The notes under the pieces were generated by a model. It saw nothing but the letters and a program-made list of their open reading frames with translations. It did not search any database and was not told the origin of the DNA. From contig CALVBO010000004.1 of NCBI GenBank assembly GCA_944325835.1, forward strand, positions 1 through 64,000: a stretch of DNA of 64,000 nucleotides, written 5' to 3'. Source of the DNA: Candidatus Gastranaerophilales bacterium (lineage in GTDB: Bacteria; Cyanobacteriota; Vampirovibrionia; Gastranaerophilales; Gastranaerophilaceae). The position numbers and the translations under genes were made by a program. Below, in pieces: positions 24,878-33,399 of this stretch (positions are counted from its first letter, which is position 1; each line of letters opens with the position of its first letter).

Positions 24878-26014
24878 TTATTTTTTATCTGTTTTTTCAG
24901 GTGTTGCACCGAGCGGTTCGTTGGAATTCATTTCTTTTTGAATATCCTGTTTGATACCGTCCGGATCGTAGGATTTATCTACGTATTCAATTTTCGCGTT
25001 TTTCTTTAAGGATTCAATCAGGCTGTCAATCGCTTTAACTTCTTTTTGAGCCTGAAGGAAGTTAGTGATTTCGTATTGAACCGCTTCAAACGGGTATTGA
25101 CCGGCAGCCATTCTGTCTGTTACGTAGATAATGTGATAGCCGAATTTAGTTTGAACAACTTTCGGATAGATGTTGCCCGGTTTTGTGGCAAAACTTGCAC
25201 TGCTGAATTCCGGAACCATTTCAAACGCTGCGAAGAAGCCTAAATCCCCGCCTTGTTGAGCGGAACTGTCATCAGAGTTATCTTTTGCAAATTTAGCAAA
25301 AACAGTTTTATCTATTTGAACTTTTTTCAATAATTCTTCTGCTCTTACTTTTCTTGCGGCAAGTTCTTCTTCAACTTTGCCTTTGATTTGAACGTCAGAA
25401 AGTTTTCTGTTTGCTTTATCTGCGCGGATAGCTTTTTCTATTTCATAAGGGTTTGTTGAAATAAGAATGTGAGAAGCTCTTACTTTATCCGGATACTGGA
25501 ATTTTTTGATATTTTCTTTATAGAATTTTCTCGCATCAGCTTCTGTTACAGGAGCTTTATCCAGCTGCATTGCAAGTTTTTTGATAAGTAATTCCTGTTT
25601 GAAATCTTTATTGAACTGGTCTTTTGAAATATTCTTTTGTTTCAAAAATTCGTTAAATCTTTCCTGAGAACCGATTTTGCTGATTAAGTCCTCCATTGCA
25701 AGTGCGAGTTCGTCATCTGAAATTGTGATATCACGTTTTTTGCATTCTTCGTTAAGCAGTGATTTGATAATGAGTTCGTTAACCACTCTGTCTTTTGTCA
25801 ACAGGTAAAGAAAATCGTTATTTGAATTTTTAATATCTACACCCATTTTTGTGAATGGTGAATTTTTAATTTGCATATTAATCGCTTCGTCAATAGCGCC
25901 GCGGGTAATCGGAACACCGTTAACCGTAATTGCGGTTTCTCCGTTTTTCAATCCGCAACCGGCAAACAGGATTGCCGAAACGGCTAATGTCGTCAATATT
26001 TTTTTGCCTCTCAT
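24878..26014 (-). CDS. prsA: Parvulin-type peptidyl-prolyl isomerase lipoprotein
   Basis: A 378-residue exported foldase. The signal ends in a lipobox (ILFAGC, Cys20), so it should be lipid-anchored. A SurA-like helical N-domain (about 30-175) is followed by a rotamase domain (about 180-320) with VRASHILIST, QGGDLGFF, FEMVPEFSSASF and TKFGYHIIYV. The C-terminus is charged. It helps fold exported proteins, in the manner of PrsA/SurA. It overlaps the mfd stop by 4 bp and is the last gene of the murA-mfd operon. Confidence 0.88.
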   Translation of the reverse strand: MRGKKILTTLAVSAILFAGCGLKNGETAITVNGVPITRGAIDEAINMQIKNSPFTKMGVDIKNSNNDFLYLLTKDRVVNELIIKSLLNEECKKRDITISDDELALAMEDLISKIGSQERFNEFLKQKNISKDQFNKDFKQELLIKKLAMQLDKAPVTEADARKFYKENIKKFQYPDKVRASHILISTNPYEIEKAIRADKANRKLSDVQIKGKVEEELAARKVRAEELLKKVQIDKTVFAKFAKDNSDDSSAQQGGDLGFFAAFEMVPEFSSASFATKPGNIYPKVVQTKFGYHIIYVTDRMAAGQYPFEAVQYEITNFLQAQKEVKAIDSLIESLKKNAKIEYVDKSYDPDGIKQDIQKEMNSNEPLGATPEKTDKK

Positions 26015-29000
26015 TGTGCCTCCTTATATTCGTTACTGATTTTTTGTATTATTGTGAAAAGTTCTGTCAGTTTATTATATATTTCCTGAAAATCAGAATA
26101 TCTATTATCTAATAATAATATAGAATTGCCTTCTTGGCAAGTTGCGGGCGCAATTGTATATTTTAATCCTCTGGAAAGCTGCGGAGGGAGTTTGCTCTGG
26201 ATAATACTCCATTCAACTTTATTGAAAGGTGAATATATACGGATGTTTTCAGGGGTTTCACGGATTAATTTTATTTTGCACCTGCTTGCACTCAATCTTA
26301 TTTTGATAAGTTTTATTAAGTTCTCAACGCTTTCGGGAGCTTTTGAGAACCTGTCCTGCCACTCGCTTATAATATAATCTAATTCAGTTTCGTTTTTAAC
26401 ATCAGCCAGACGTTTATATTCTATCATTTTTTGTTCTTTTGAGCCAACCCAGTCGTCAGGAATGAATGCAGTTACGTTGATGTCAACGATTGCCTGAACC
26501 TCTTCTTCTTTGTAATTGCCTTGAAGTTCCTGAACAGTTTGTTCAAGAAGTTCGCAGTAGGTGTCAAAACCGACATTAATCATGTGACCGTGCTGCTTTG
26601 TGCCTAAGATGTTGCCGACACCGCGGATTTCGACATCGCGCATAGCTATCTGGTAGCCGCTGCCGAGCGTTGTAAATTCTTTAATAGCTTTGAGCCGTTC
26701 GGTTGCTTCTTTTGTAATTTCTTTTGTGCGCTTATAAAGGCAATAGCAGTAAGCCTGTTTTTGCGAACGGCCGACACGTCCTCTTAGCTGGTAAAGCTGT
26801 GCAAGCCCGAAACGGTCGGCGTCATGGATTATCATTGTGTTTGCGTTTGGAATATCTATGCCGTTTTCAATAATTGTTGTTGCAAGAAGAATGTCGTATT
26901 CGTGGTTGGCGAAGTCGATAATTACCTGCTCAAGCGCGCCTTCGTTCATCTGACCGTGACCTACCGCAATTCGGGCGTTCGGAACAAGCTGCTGGAGCTG
27001 GAGCTTCATTTCTTCAATTGTTTCAACGCGGTTATAAAGGTAGAAAACCTGTCCTTCCCTGTCAAGTTCGTGGATTATTGCGTTTTTAACGATGTTTTCG
27101 TTCCAGTTGCCGACATAAGTCTTAATCGGAAGTCTGTTTTTCGGCGGGGTGTTGATAACAGACATATCTTTAATCCCCGAAAGTGACATATAAAGGGTTC
27201 TCGGGATTGGAGTTGCTGACATGCTTATGATATCAATGTTTTCGCGAAAACTTTTTAATTTTTCCTTGTGGCGTACGCCGAAACGGTGCTCCTCGTCGAT
27301 TACCAGAAGCCCTAAATCTTTGAAAACGATATTGTCCTGCAAAAGTCTGTGCGTTCCGATAACTACATCGCACTCACCGGTTGCCATTTTTTTCAGAATT
27401 TCTTTTTGTTCTTTTGCGGATTTGAAGCGTGAGAGAAATTCCACGTTAACGCCGAACGGTTTAAATCTCTCTGAAATCGTCTGGTAGTGCTGGAGTGAAA
27501 GGATTGTTGTCGGCACGATAACGGCAGCTTGTTTGCCGGAGGTTACAGCTTTAAAAATCGCCCGCATCGCAACTTCTGTTTTGCCAAAGCCTACATCTCC
27601 GCAGATAAGTCTATCCATAGGGTTCGGGCTTTCCATATCGGCTTTGACTTCGTTAATTGCCCGCATCTGGTCAGGCGTTTCCGTGTATTCAAAAGCTTCC
27701 TCCATTTCAACCTGCCAGTTGTTGTCCGGTAAAAATTGTATTCCGGTTTTCATTTTTCGTTTCGCGTAAAGTTTTAACAGGTCGTATGCAATAGTTTCGA
27801 CTTCTTTTTTGACTTTTGTTTTAACATTATCCCAATCTTTGCCGCCCATTTTGGAAAGTTTCGGACGGATTGCGCCGGAGCCGCGGTAGCGGCAGAGCAT
27901 GTTAATTTGTTCTGCCGGAATATAGAGTTTGTCAGCGCCTGCGTATTCGATTGTCAGATAATCCTTCATCTGACCGTCAAATGCTTCGCGGGTTAAGCCT
28001 TTGTAAATCCCGATTCCGTGGACTGAATGAACTACGTATTCGCCCTCTTTTATATCATTGATACTTTCGATATATTCCGCTTTTTCTTTGTAGTAGCTGC
28101 GTTTTGTTGTTGTAATTTCCTTGCTTCTTTTGTTGAAAAGCTCGCGGTCTGTAAGGATTACAAACTTAAATTCCTCAATCTCAGTACCGAAACTTGCAAT
28201 AGCCGGAATGTATTCCATATCAAAAATATTCTGCTCTGCAAGAAGTTCCTTCACCCTTTCCGGGAAATCCGTTGCAATAACTATTTGATACCCTTTTTTA
28301 GAGTGAATAAATTCCGCGATTTTTTCAATATTAGCCTCAAAGTTTGGTATGACAGAGGAATTAAATTCCACAACTTCTTCAAACTCCGCGTTAAGGAAGT
28401 TATCCATTGCAACTCGTACAAACATCGCAATTTTATTCCGGAAATCCTCGCTTGAGAAATGATTAAAGGTGTTCAGCGGAACTTTGTATTCCGTATCTGC
28501 GTTTTCGCGCAGCTGTTTTACAAAATTTTCTTCAAAGTATTCATATTTTGCAAGAACTTCTTCGCTCTCATCAAAGACAAGCGTGTAATCTTTCAGATAA
28601 TCAAGTACGCTTACAAAATCATCGCTGAACAGGCTTTGATAAACTTCAATTCCTTCAAAATATCCCTCTTCTTCCTCTGAAATTTTAACGGTTTCGTCAA
28701 TAATAAATTTATACATCGGAAGAATTTCCGCAGAGTCTATCTTTTCAATACTTTTCTGGGTTTCGTTGTTGAAGTAGCGTAAATCAACAACTTCATCTCC
28801 CCAGAGTTCAATTCTCAGGGCGTGGCTGTCCAGAGAAAAAATGTCGATAATGTCGCCGCGGATACTGAATTCTCCGATATCGCTCACCATAGTTGAGCGT
28901 TTGTAGCCAAGACGTACAAATTTTTCGGCAAGCTCTTTTAAATCAAGGCTGTCGCCTTTTTTAACAACAATTTTATTCTCATCAAAGAATTTCGGCGCCG

Positions 29001-29367
29001 GAAATTTTTCAAGAAAAACTTTCACCGGTGCGATTACGACCTCCGGCGCCTCGCGCAGAACCTTTATCTGCTCCGCATAGTCATATTTGTTTGAAGAAAT
29101 TTCCTCATACATTGAAATATTCTGGTATGGCAAAATCCTTGCATCAATATCAAAAGCTTTGTGCAAATCGTTCTGATATTTAAGAGCATTCTGCTCTGAC
29201 GCCGTGATAAAAAGGATTTTGCGCTTAGTCAGACGTTTAATCCTGTCGAGCAAAATAAGTCTTGAAAACGAAGTTAATCCGGAAACATAGAACGACAAAT
29301 TGCACGACAAATTTCGTGCAAAGTTCATATAAACCGGATTATTCCCTCCTTTAGTCAGATTAAGCAT
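26011..29367 (-). CDS. mfd: Transcription-repair coupling factor
   Basis: A translocase of 1118 residues that removes stalled RNA polymerase and recruits UvrA. It has the UvrB-homology N-terminus, an RNA polymerase-interacting domain (KEGEYVVHSVHGIGIYKGL), and helicase motifs GDVGFGKTEVAMRA, DEEHRFG, SATPIPRTL and QLRGRVGRS, then a TRCF C-domain. Two starts are possible: ATG 29367 and ATG 29328. The latter follows AAAGGAGGG but at a long 16-nt spacing, the former has no good site. It lies 14 nt behind the RWYD gene and overlaps prsA by 4 bp. Confidence 0.95.
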   Translation of the reverse strand: MLNLTKGGNNPVYMNFARNLSCNLSFYVSGLTSFSRLILLDRIKRLTKRKILFITASEQNALKYQNDLHKAFDIDARILPYQNISMYEEISSNKYDYAEQIKVLREAPEVVIAPVKVFLEKFPAPKFFDENKIVVKKGDSLDLKELAEKFVRLGYKRSTMVSDIGEFSIRGDIIDIFSLDSHALRIELWGDEVVDLRYFNNETQKSIEKIDSAEILPMYKFIIDETVKISEEEEGYFEGIEVYQSLFSDDFVSVLDYLKDYTLVFDESEEVLAKYEYFEENFVKQLRENADTEYKVPLNTFNHFSSEDFRNKIAMFVRVAMDNFLNAEFEEVVEFNSSVIPNFEANIEKIAEFIHSKKGYQIVIATDFPERVKELLAEQNIFDMEYIPAIASFGTEIEEFKFVILTDRELFNKRSKEITTTKRSYYKEKAEYIESINDIKEGEYVVHSVHGIGIYKGLTREAFDGQMKDYLTIEYAGADKLYIPAEQINMLCRYRGSGAIRPKLSKMGGKDWDNVKTKVKKEVETIAYDLLKLYAKRKMKTGIQFLPDNNWQVEMEEAFEYTETPDQMRAINEVKADMESPNPMDRLICGDVGFGKTEVAMRAIFKAVTSGKQAAVIVPTTILSLQHYQTISERFKPFGVNVEFLSRFKSAKEQKEILKKMATGECDVVIGTHRLLQDNIVFKDLGLLVIDEEHRFGVRHKEKLKSFRENIDIISMSATPIPRTLYMSLSGIKDMSVINTPPKNRLPIKTYVGNWNENIVKNAIIHELDREGQVFYLYNRVETIEEMKLQLQQLVPNARIAVGHGQMNEGALEQVIIDFANHEYDILLATTIIENGIDIPNANTMIIHDADRFGLAQLYQLRGRVGRSQKQAYCYCLYKRTKEITKEATERLKAIKEFTTLGSGYQIAMRDVEIRGVGNILGTKQHGHMINVGFDTYCELLEQTVQELQGNYKEEEVQAIVDINVTAFIPDDWVGSKEQKMIEYKRLADVKNETELDYIISEWQDRFSKAPESVENLIKLIKIRLSASRCKIKLIRETPENIRIYSPFNKVEWSIIQSKLPPQLSRGLKYTIAPATCQEGNSILLLDNRYSDFQEIYNKLTELFTIIQKISNEYKEAQ

Positions 29368-29381
29368 TTTTTGATTTCTTA

Positions 29382-29714
29382 TTAAGAATTAGGGCTTTCG
29401 TATTCTATACCTATCTCTTTAAGAGCCTTGATAAAATTTTGGGCACACACTCTCTGCGCTTCAGGCGGAACAATACGGAGAATTTCAATTGTCTTAGAAA
29501 TTACGGGATCTTTGTCATACCAGCGGTTGTTGGCATTTACAGGTTTTACCATTGCATAAAACTTGTCGATTGTTTCTTTGGAAACTTTTTCTTCAATTTT
29601 TTGCAAAAAGATTTCAGCCTGTGCTCTTAATTCGGTCTGGTAATTTCTCAATAGTTCAACTACTTCTAATAACAACGGGTCATGATCATACCAACGTTTA
29701 TAAGTAGGATTCAT
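29382..29714 (-). CDS. Hypothetical protein with duplicated RWYDxDP motif
   Basis: A 110-residue soluble protein made of two similar halves. Each begins RWYDHDP or RWYDKDP (about residues 7 and 63), followed by a helix with ELLR/EILR, a Glu-Ala segment and a phenylalanine-containing helix. I recognise no named family. It overlaps the murA 3' end by 17 bp and precedes mfd by 14 bp, so it belongs to the murA operon. Function unknown. Confidence 0.7.
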   Translation of the reverse strand: MNPTYKRWYDHDPLLLEVVELLRNYQTELRAQAEIFLQKIEEKVSKETIDKFYAMVKPVNANNRWYDKDPVISKTIEILRIVPPEAQRVCAQNFIKALKEIGIEYESPNS

Positions 29715-31017
29715 TGCGTGTGTCCTCCGTCAGAATTACAGGGGATACCTCCTGTACTCTCTCAATCTTTCCACCTAACAATTGTATCTTACTTTCAAAT
29801 TTTTCGTATCCTCTATCTATATGATATAAGTTTTTTACCTCGGAATTTCCTTCTGCCATAAGTGCCGCGACGACAAGTGACGCTCCCGCTCTCAGATCGC
29901 TAGCCGAAAGTGTTGCGCCGGAAAGTTTTTTGACGCCTTTGATGATTGCGTGGTTTCTGTCCTGATGAATATCCGCGCCCATTCTGCGGAGTTCAGGCAC
30001 CTGCATAAAGCGGTTTTCATAAAGACTTTCGGTTATAATTCCAACTCCGTTTGCCGTGACCAAAAGTGCCATTGCCATTGATTGTAAATCCGTCGGGAAT
30101 CCCGGATAAGGCTGGGTTACAAAGTTTATTGAGTTAAGCCTGTTGCGGCAGCTTACTTCAATGGAGGTCGGGTCAACAAGTTTAATATTTGCACCCATTT
30201 TAATCAATTTATTGGTGAAAAATGTCAAATGTGCAGGGAAAATATCTCTTATAACTGCTTTGCCGCGGGTTCCGACAATCATACTCATAAACGTTCCGGC
30301 TTCAATTCTGTCCGGAATAGTTGTGTATTCAACAGGGTGTAATTGTTCTAATTTAACACCGTTTATCGTGATTTCGGAAGTGCCTGCACCGATTACTTCT
30401 GCGCCGATTGCGTTAAGGAAGTTTGCAAGATCTACAATTTCAGGCTCCTGCGCTGCGTTCTGAATATGCGTAGAACCTTCTGCAAGAACCGCTGCAAGCA
30501 TAATGTTTTCTGTTGCACCGACTGACGGAATATCAAGATAAACATCGCCGCCGGTGAGTTTTGACGCTTTTGCATGAACATATCCATTTTCAATTTTCAT
30601 CTTTGCGCCAAGGGTTTCCAGACCTTTAATATGGAAATCTACTCTTCTTTCGCCGATTGCACATCCCCCGGGAAGTGCAACAACAGCTTCTCTGCAACGG
30701 GATACCAGAGCGCCGAGAACAATAAAAGATGCTCTCATTTTGCTTACCAGTTCATACTTTGCGGTAATGCTGGTAATTTCAGTTGCATCAATCACAACGG
30801 TTTTCTCAACCTTATTGTAATCTATTTTTATGCCCATTTGACGGATAACTTCAAGCATAATTTCAACATCCGTCAATTCCGGCACATTATGAATTTTAAC
30901 AGGCCCCGGAACCAGAATTGCTGCAGCCATGAGCTTTAAAACAGAGTTTTTAGCCCCGCCGATTGAAACTTCACCCCTTAAAGGATTCCCGCCTTTTATA
31001 CAAAACTTTTCGCTCAA
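29698..31017 (-). CDS. murA: UDP-GlcNAc enolpyruvyl transferase
   Basis: A 439-residue enzyme for the first committed step of peptidoglycan synthesis, transferring enolpyruvate to UDP-GlcNAc; target of fosfomycin. It has the start motif GGNPLRGEVSIGGAKNSVLK, the active-site Cys in PGGCAIGERRVD and the LRAGASLVVAALMAEG block. I place the start at TTG 31017, 5 nt after GGAGG, because the upstream ATG (31059) would add residues foreign to the family and lacks a ribosome site. First gene of murA-RWYD-mfd-prsA. Confidence 0.95.
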   Translation of the reverse strand: MSEKFCIKGGNPLRGEVSIGGAKNSVLKLMAAAILVPGPVKIHNVPELTDVEIMLEVIRQMGIKIDYNKVEKTVVIDATEITSITAKYELVSKMRASFIVLGALVSRCREAVVALPGGCAIGERRVDFHIKGLETLGAKMKIENGYVHAKASKLTGGDVYLDIPSVGATENIMLAAVLAEGSTHIQNAAQEPEIVDLANFLNAIGAEVIGAGTSEITINGVKLEQLHPVEYTTIPDRIEAGTFMSMIVGTRGKAVIRDIFPAHLTFFTNKLIKMGANIKLVDPTSIEVSCRNRLNSINFVTQPYPGFPTDLQSMAMALLVTANGVGIITESLYENRFMQVPELRRMGADIHQDRNHAIIKGVKKLSGATLSASDLRAGASLVVAALMAEGNSEVKNLYHIDRGYEKFESKIQLLGGKIERVQEVSPVILTEDTRNESYL

Positions 31018-31122
31018 TTCCGCCTCCGAAATACTTATTATATATCTATAATAATACAATCAAGAGATTTTTATGCAAAAAGATTAAATAATGTTACGAA
31101 ATCCTATATTATCGCCTTTTTC

Positions 31123-31302
31123 TGTCCGAGGAAGACTCGCGCCCGGCTGAGCCGGAGCCATACTTGTATCAATCGCTACTGAGAGCGTATGAGCCAAATG
31201 CGGAAGCCGCTCAGTGGCCGAGTCTTTTGAGTGGCGTATTAGACAGCGCAGCCGCTAACGGCTCGCGGTTCAGCGAGGCGATGCGGCGGAGAACTGCTTT
31301 TT
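31123..31302 (+). repeat. Family A repeat, copy 4
   Basis: Begins TGTCCGAGGAAG and ends ACTGCTTT. It carries the long left arm (GACTCG/CGAGTC with TATAC-like inner part partly changed) but lacks the CCAGTGA hairpin. CTCGC/GCGAG follows. On the minus strand its right end runs into and supplies the last codons and stop of the 138-residue gene. Confidence 0.85.
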
Positions 31303-31686
31303 CTTCTTTATAAAATATTGATTAAGCATAGCTTCCTGCGTCGCGCCTGTTTGGTTTTGTGCGGCTTCTTTCTTTTCCTGAAATTCAGGGCTCTTTTCTT
31401 CCTCGTTCTTTGCTTGCAGGGTCGCTTTAATCTGTTCAATTTCGGCGGATGAAATTGTTATGTAATCGGATTTATTAACGCTCCCCTTGCCGTCAGAACC
31501 CAGTTCGGCCTTTAATTGTTTCATCTCATATTCGCGCAGTTTTGCCTTGTCGCTGGCCTTATTCCCGCTTGGAGTTATGCCCAGGGCCAGAAGTTTTTCT
31601 ATTATTCGTTTGTATTCTTCGTCGATGCCTGAGCCTGCTGAAACACTCGATACACTATTCACAGATATGTTTGATGAGATATTCAT
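31270..31686 (-). CDS. Hypothetical Ser/Asn-rich protein ending in a repeat
   Basis: A 138-residue protein. The first 20 residues are Ser/Asn/Val-rich (MNISSNISVNSVSSVSAGSG); the rest is charged and helical with YKRIIEKLLALGI and coiled-coil-like Glu/Lys/Gln runs. The last residues KQFSAASPR and the stop are encoded inside family A copy 4, so the original C-terminus was probably replaced when the element arrived. There is no clear ribosome site. No family recognised. Confidence 0.55.
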   Translation of the reverse strand: MNISSNISVNSVSSVSAGSGIDEEYKRIIEKLLALGITPSGNKASDKAKLREYEMKQLKAELGSDGKGSVNKSDYITISSAEIEQIKATLQAKNEEEKSPEFQEKKEAAQNQTGATQEAMLNQYFIKKKKQFSAASPR

Positions 31687-32014
31687 AATATATTTATCGG
31701 CGAGGTGTTACTACGGCTTTAGTAAAATTAAGAAATGTAAATTATATCTTATTTATATGTTATATATATAATATGTATGGGTATTATAATAGTATAAACC
31801 ATTTTCTTTTTCTTTATTTTCTCCTACACACTAACCTTTTACCAAATATGATTTAGCCGTGAAAGCGGCTTTTTTCTTGCCCGAAATTTGATACAGTCAA
31901 CCGTGGCAGTGTCTGTGTATATCCTTAGTCACTTCAAGAAACTTAATAAACAACTTGTAAAGACCGGATGGCTATGTTACACTTGAGGCAGGAAATTAAA
32001 TTGGGGATGTGTGA
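31687..32014 (+). promoter_or_regulatory. Intergenic stretch with terminator and LysM-gene promoter
   Basis: Mostly AT-rich. AGCCG/CGGCT followed by T (31855-31875) makes a small rightward terminator with no gene before it. TATAAT at 31785-31790 could start a short RNA ending there, but no convincing -35 is seen. A second promoter, TTGTAA (31955-31960), 16 nt, TACACT (31977-31982), precedes the LysM gene. Confidence 0.4.
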
Positions 32015-32557
32015 ATGAAAAGTACTACTATCAGAAGATCAAATTTATCCAAAGAGAAAATGGCGGTTTTGGAAGCCTTGAAAAAGTACAAAAATGATGA
32101 ATCGGATTATGCTCCTAATGTTTACATAAGACCTGCAGAAATTCACAATGAAAAAAAAGAAGAACTTGATTTGTTGTGGAGAAATTTTAAACTTCAGGAT
32201 ATTCATACAGGCGAAAATACTCCTAAAATCTATATTGCAGCAGGAATTGCAGCTGCAGTGCTTCTTGTTGGCGCGCTTACGATGACTGCATTTTTTGCTC
32301 ACAGTGTAGGCAGCAGTAATGATATTGCAGCTGAAACAGGTGCTTTCGGAATTATACCTGCTTCTGAACAAAATGAAGAAACTGTTTCCAAAAACGAAAC
32401 TTATATCGTTCAAAGCGGCGATACAATTGAAAAGATTTTAATCCGTTTTTACGGTAAATATACCAAAAATTCCGAATCCACACTTATGAAAGCAAATAAT
32501 ATGACAAACCCGAATAAACTTTCTATTGGTCAGGAATTGATTATCCCGATGAATTAA
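32015..32557 (+). CDS. Membrane-anchored LysM protein
   Basis: A 180-residue protein with a charged cytoplasmic N-terminus (1-72), one transmembrane helix (about 74-97, IAAGIAAAVLLVGALTMTAF), a short linker, and a C-terminal LysM domain (about 131-179: ETYIVQSGDTIEKIL ... NPNKLSIGQELIIP). LysM binds GlcNAc-containing glycan, so the protein likely tethers membrane to peptidoglycan. No catalytic domain is present. Followed by a strong terminator. Confidence 0.85.
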   Translation: MKSTTIRRSNLSKEKMAVLEALKKYKNDESDYAPNVYIRPAEIHNEKKEELDLLWRNFKLQDIHTGENTPKIYIAAGIAAAVLLVGALTMTAFFAHSVGSSNDIAAETGAFGIIPASEQNEETVSKNETYIVQSGDTIEKILIRFYGKYTKNSESTLMKANNMTNPNKLSIGQELIIPMN

Positions 32558-32559
32558 TA

Positions 32560-32588
32560 AAAAAGACGGGTATCAAACCCGTCTTTTT
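32560..32588 (+). terminator. Intrinsic terminator of the LysM gene
   Basis: AAGACGGGT pairs with ACCCGTCTT and is followed by six T. Confidence 0.9.
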
Positions 32589-32591
32589 TGT

Positions 32592-32901
32592 ATTTGCAAC
32601 TCGTTTCGCTCCCGCGAACCGACACCGCGAGCACCGGCTTACGCGGCTCCTGACAAAATTTAAGCGGGTGTAGATAACACCCGCAAATTTTGAAACGTCG
32701 CTGATATTGTGCTCGCCTGCTCGTTTTGCTCCCGCGAACCGACACCGCGAGCACCGGCTTACGCGTTTTTCCGCCTGGATAAATTTTAAGCGGGTACTTT
32801 ATACCCGCAAAATTTACTACGGCGGTATCGTAGTGTTCCGCCACCTGTTCGCCACACTCACGTGTGTCGATACCGTGGCTCCACACCGGCTTACGCATTA
32901 T
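32592..32901 (-). repeat. Family B repeat array (uninterrupted form)
   Basis: On the minus strand the block alternates two modules: GCGTAAGCCGGTG plus a GC-rich stem (CTCGCGGTGTCGG... with GCTCGCC-type partner), and an AT-flanked hairpin AAATTTTGCGGGT/ACCCGC. The latter occurs as GGGTGT/ACACCC and GGGTA/TACCC, a compensated change. The palindrome ACTACG/CGTAGT (32815-32833) is intact here and interrupted by family A at 46 kb. The long open frame over this array is an artefact. Confidence 0.8.
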
Positions 32902-33284
32902 GATACTGAGCCGTACGTAAAATCTTTCTTGATATTGTTGGAAAGTAGTTTTATCCAGTTTTCTTTGTATGTCGTAATTTCATTCAATTGTGTTTCTAGC
33001 TCGTTCTTTTGTACCTCCAGATTGGATTCCCAGGACTCTAATCTCGCAAGGTCAAGTTCGTGCTCGTTTTCAATAAGTTCAATCAAGTCATAATACATGT
33101 CAGGATCTTGCTCGTAGTATTCATAGTAATAATTCTGAACCTGTTCATTGTATTGTTGTTGTTTCGATGCATAAGAACGGGTCGCAGATGCCGTATTCAT
33201 CATTACTGTTGACAGCTTTTCGTTAACGGCCGTTTCTTGTTTTGTGTAGCTTAATAACATTTCTTGTAAATTTGCAATAGCCAT
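32898..33284 (-). CDS. Hypothetical coiled-coil protein
   Basis: A 128-residue, Gln/Glu/Tyr-rich protein predicted to be almost wholly helical, with a long coiled coil in the second half (ELDLARLESWESNLEVQ). The middle has a tyrosine-rich patch YYYEYYEQDPDMYYDL. Its general layout (AxxQxxLLxYTKxE at the start) recalls the small helical proteins at 56-60 kb, though weakly. GAGAGGG precedes the ATG. Its 3' end touches the family B array. No family recognised. Confidence 0.6.
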   Translation of the reverse strand: MAIANLQEMLLSYTKQETAVNEKLSTVMMNTASATRSYASKQQQYNEQVQNYYYEYYEQDPDMYYDLIELIENEHELDLARLESWESNLEVQKNELETQLNEITTYKENWIKLLSNNIKKDFTYGSVS

Positions 33285-33365
33285 AATCGCGCCCTCTCAT
33301 TTTTTCTCTTCTTGTATATATATAAAGTATTTCTAAAACGCCCAAATTCAAAAAGGTTTAAATTC

Positions 33366-33393
33366 TTTACAATTGTTAACAATATGCTATAAT
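33366..33393 (+). promoter_or_regulatory. uvrC promoter, probably leaderless
   Basis: TTTACA (33366-33371), 16-nt spacer, TATAAT (33388-33393). The ATG lies 6 nt after the -10 box without a ribosome site. Confidence 0.75.
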
Positions 33394-33399
33394 CTATTT

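Noticed and set aside
32554-32898. 114-codon minus-strand frame over the family B array
   Set aside because: Encodes an imperfect internal repetition forced by the DNA repeat and has no ribosome site or promoter.
32592-32901. CRISPR array
   Set aside because: Repeats are not evenly spaced, spacers are not unique, and no cas genes are present. The same holds for the 54- and 60-bp tandem arrays, which have no spacers.
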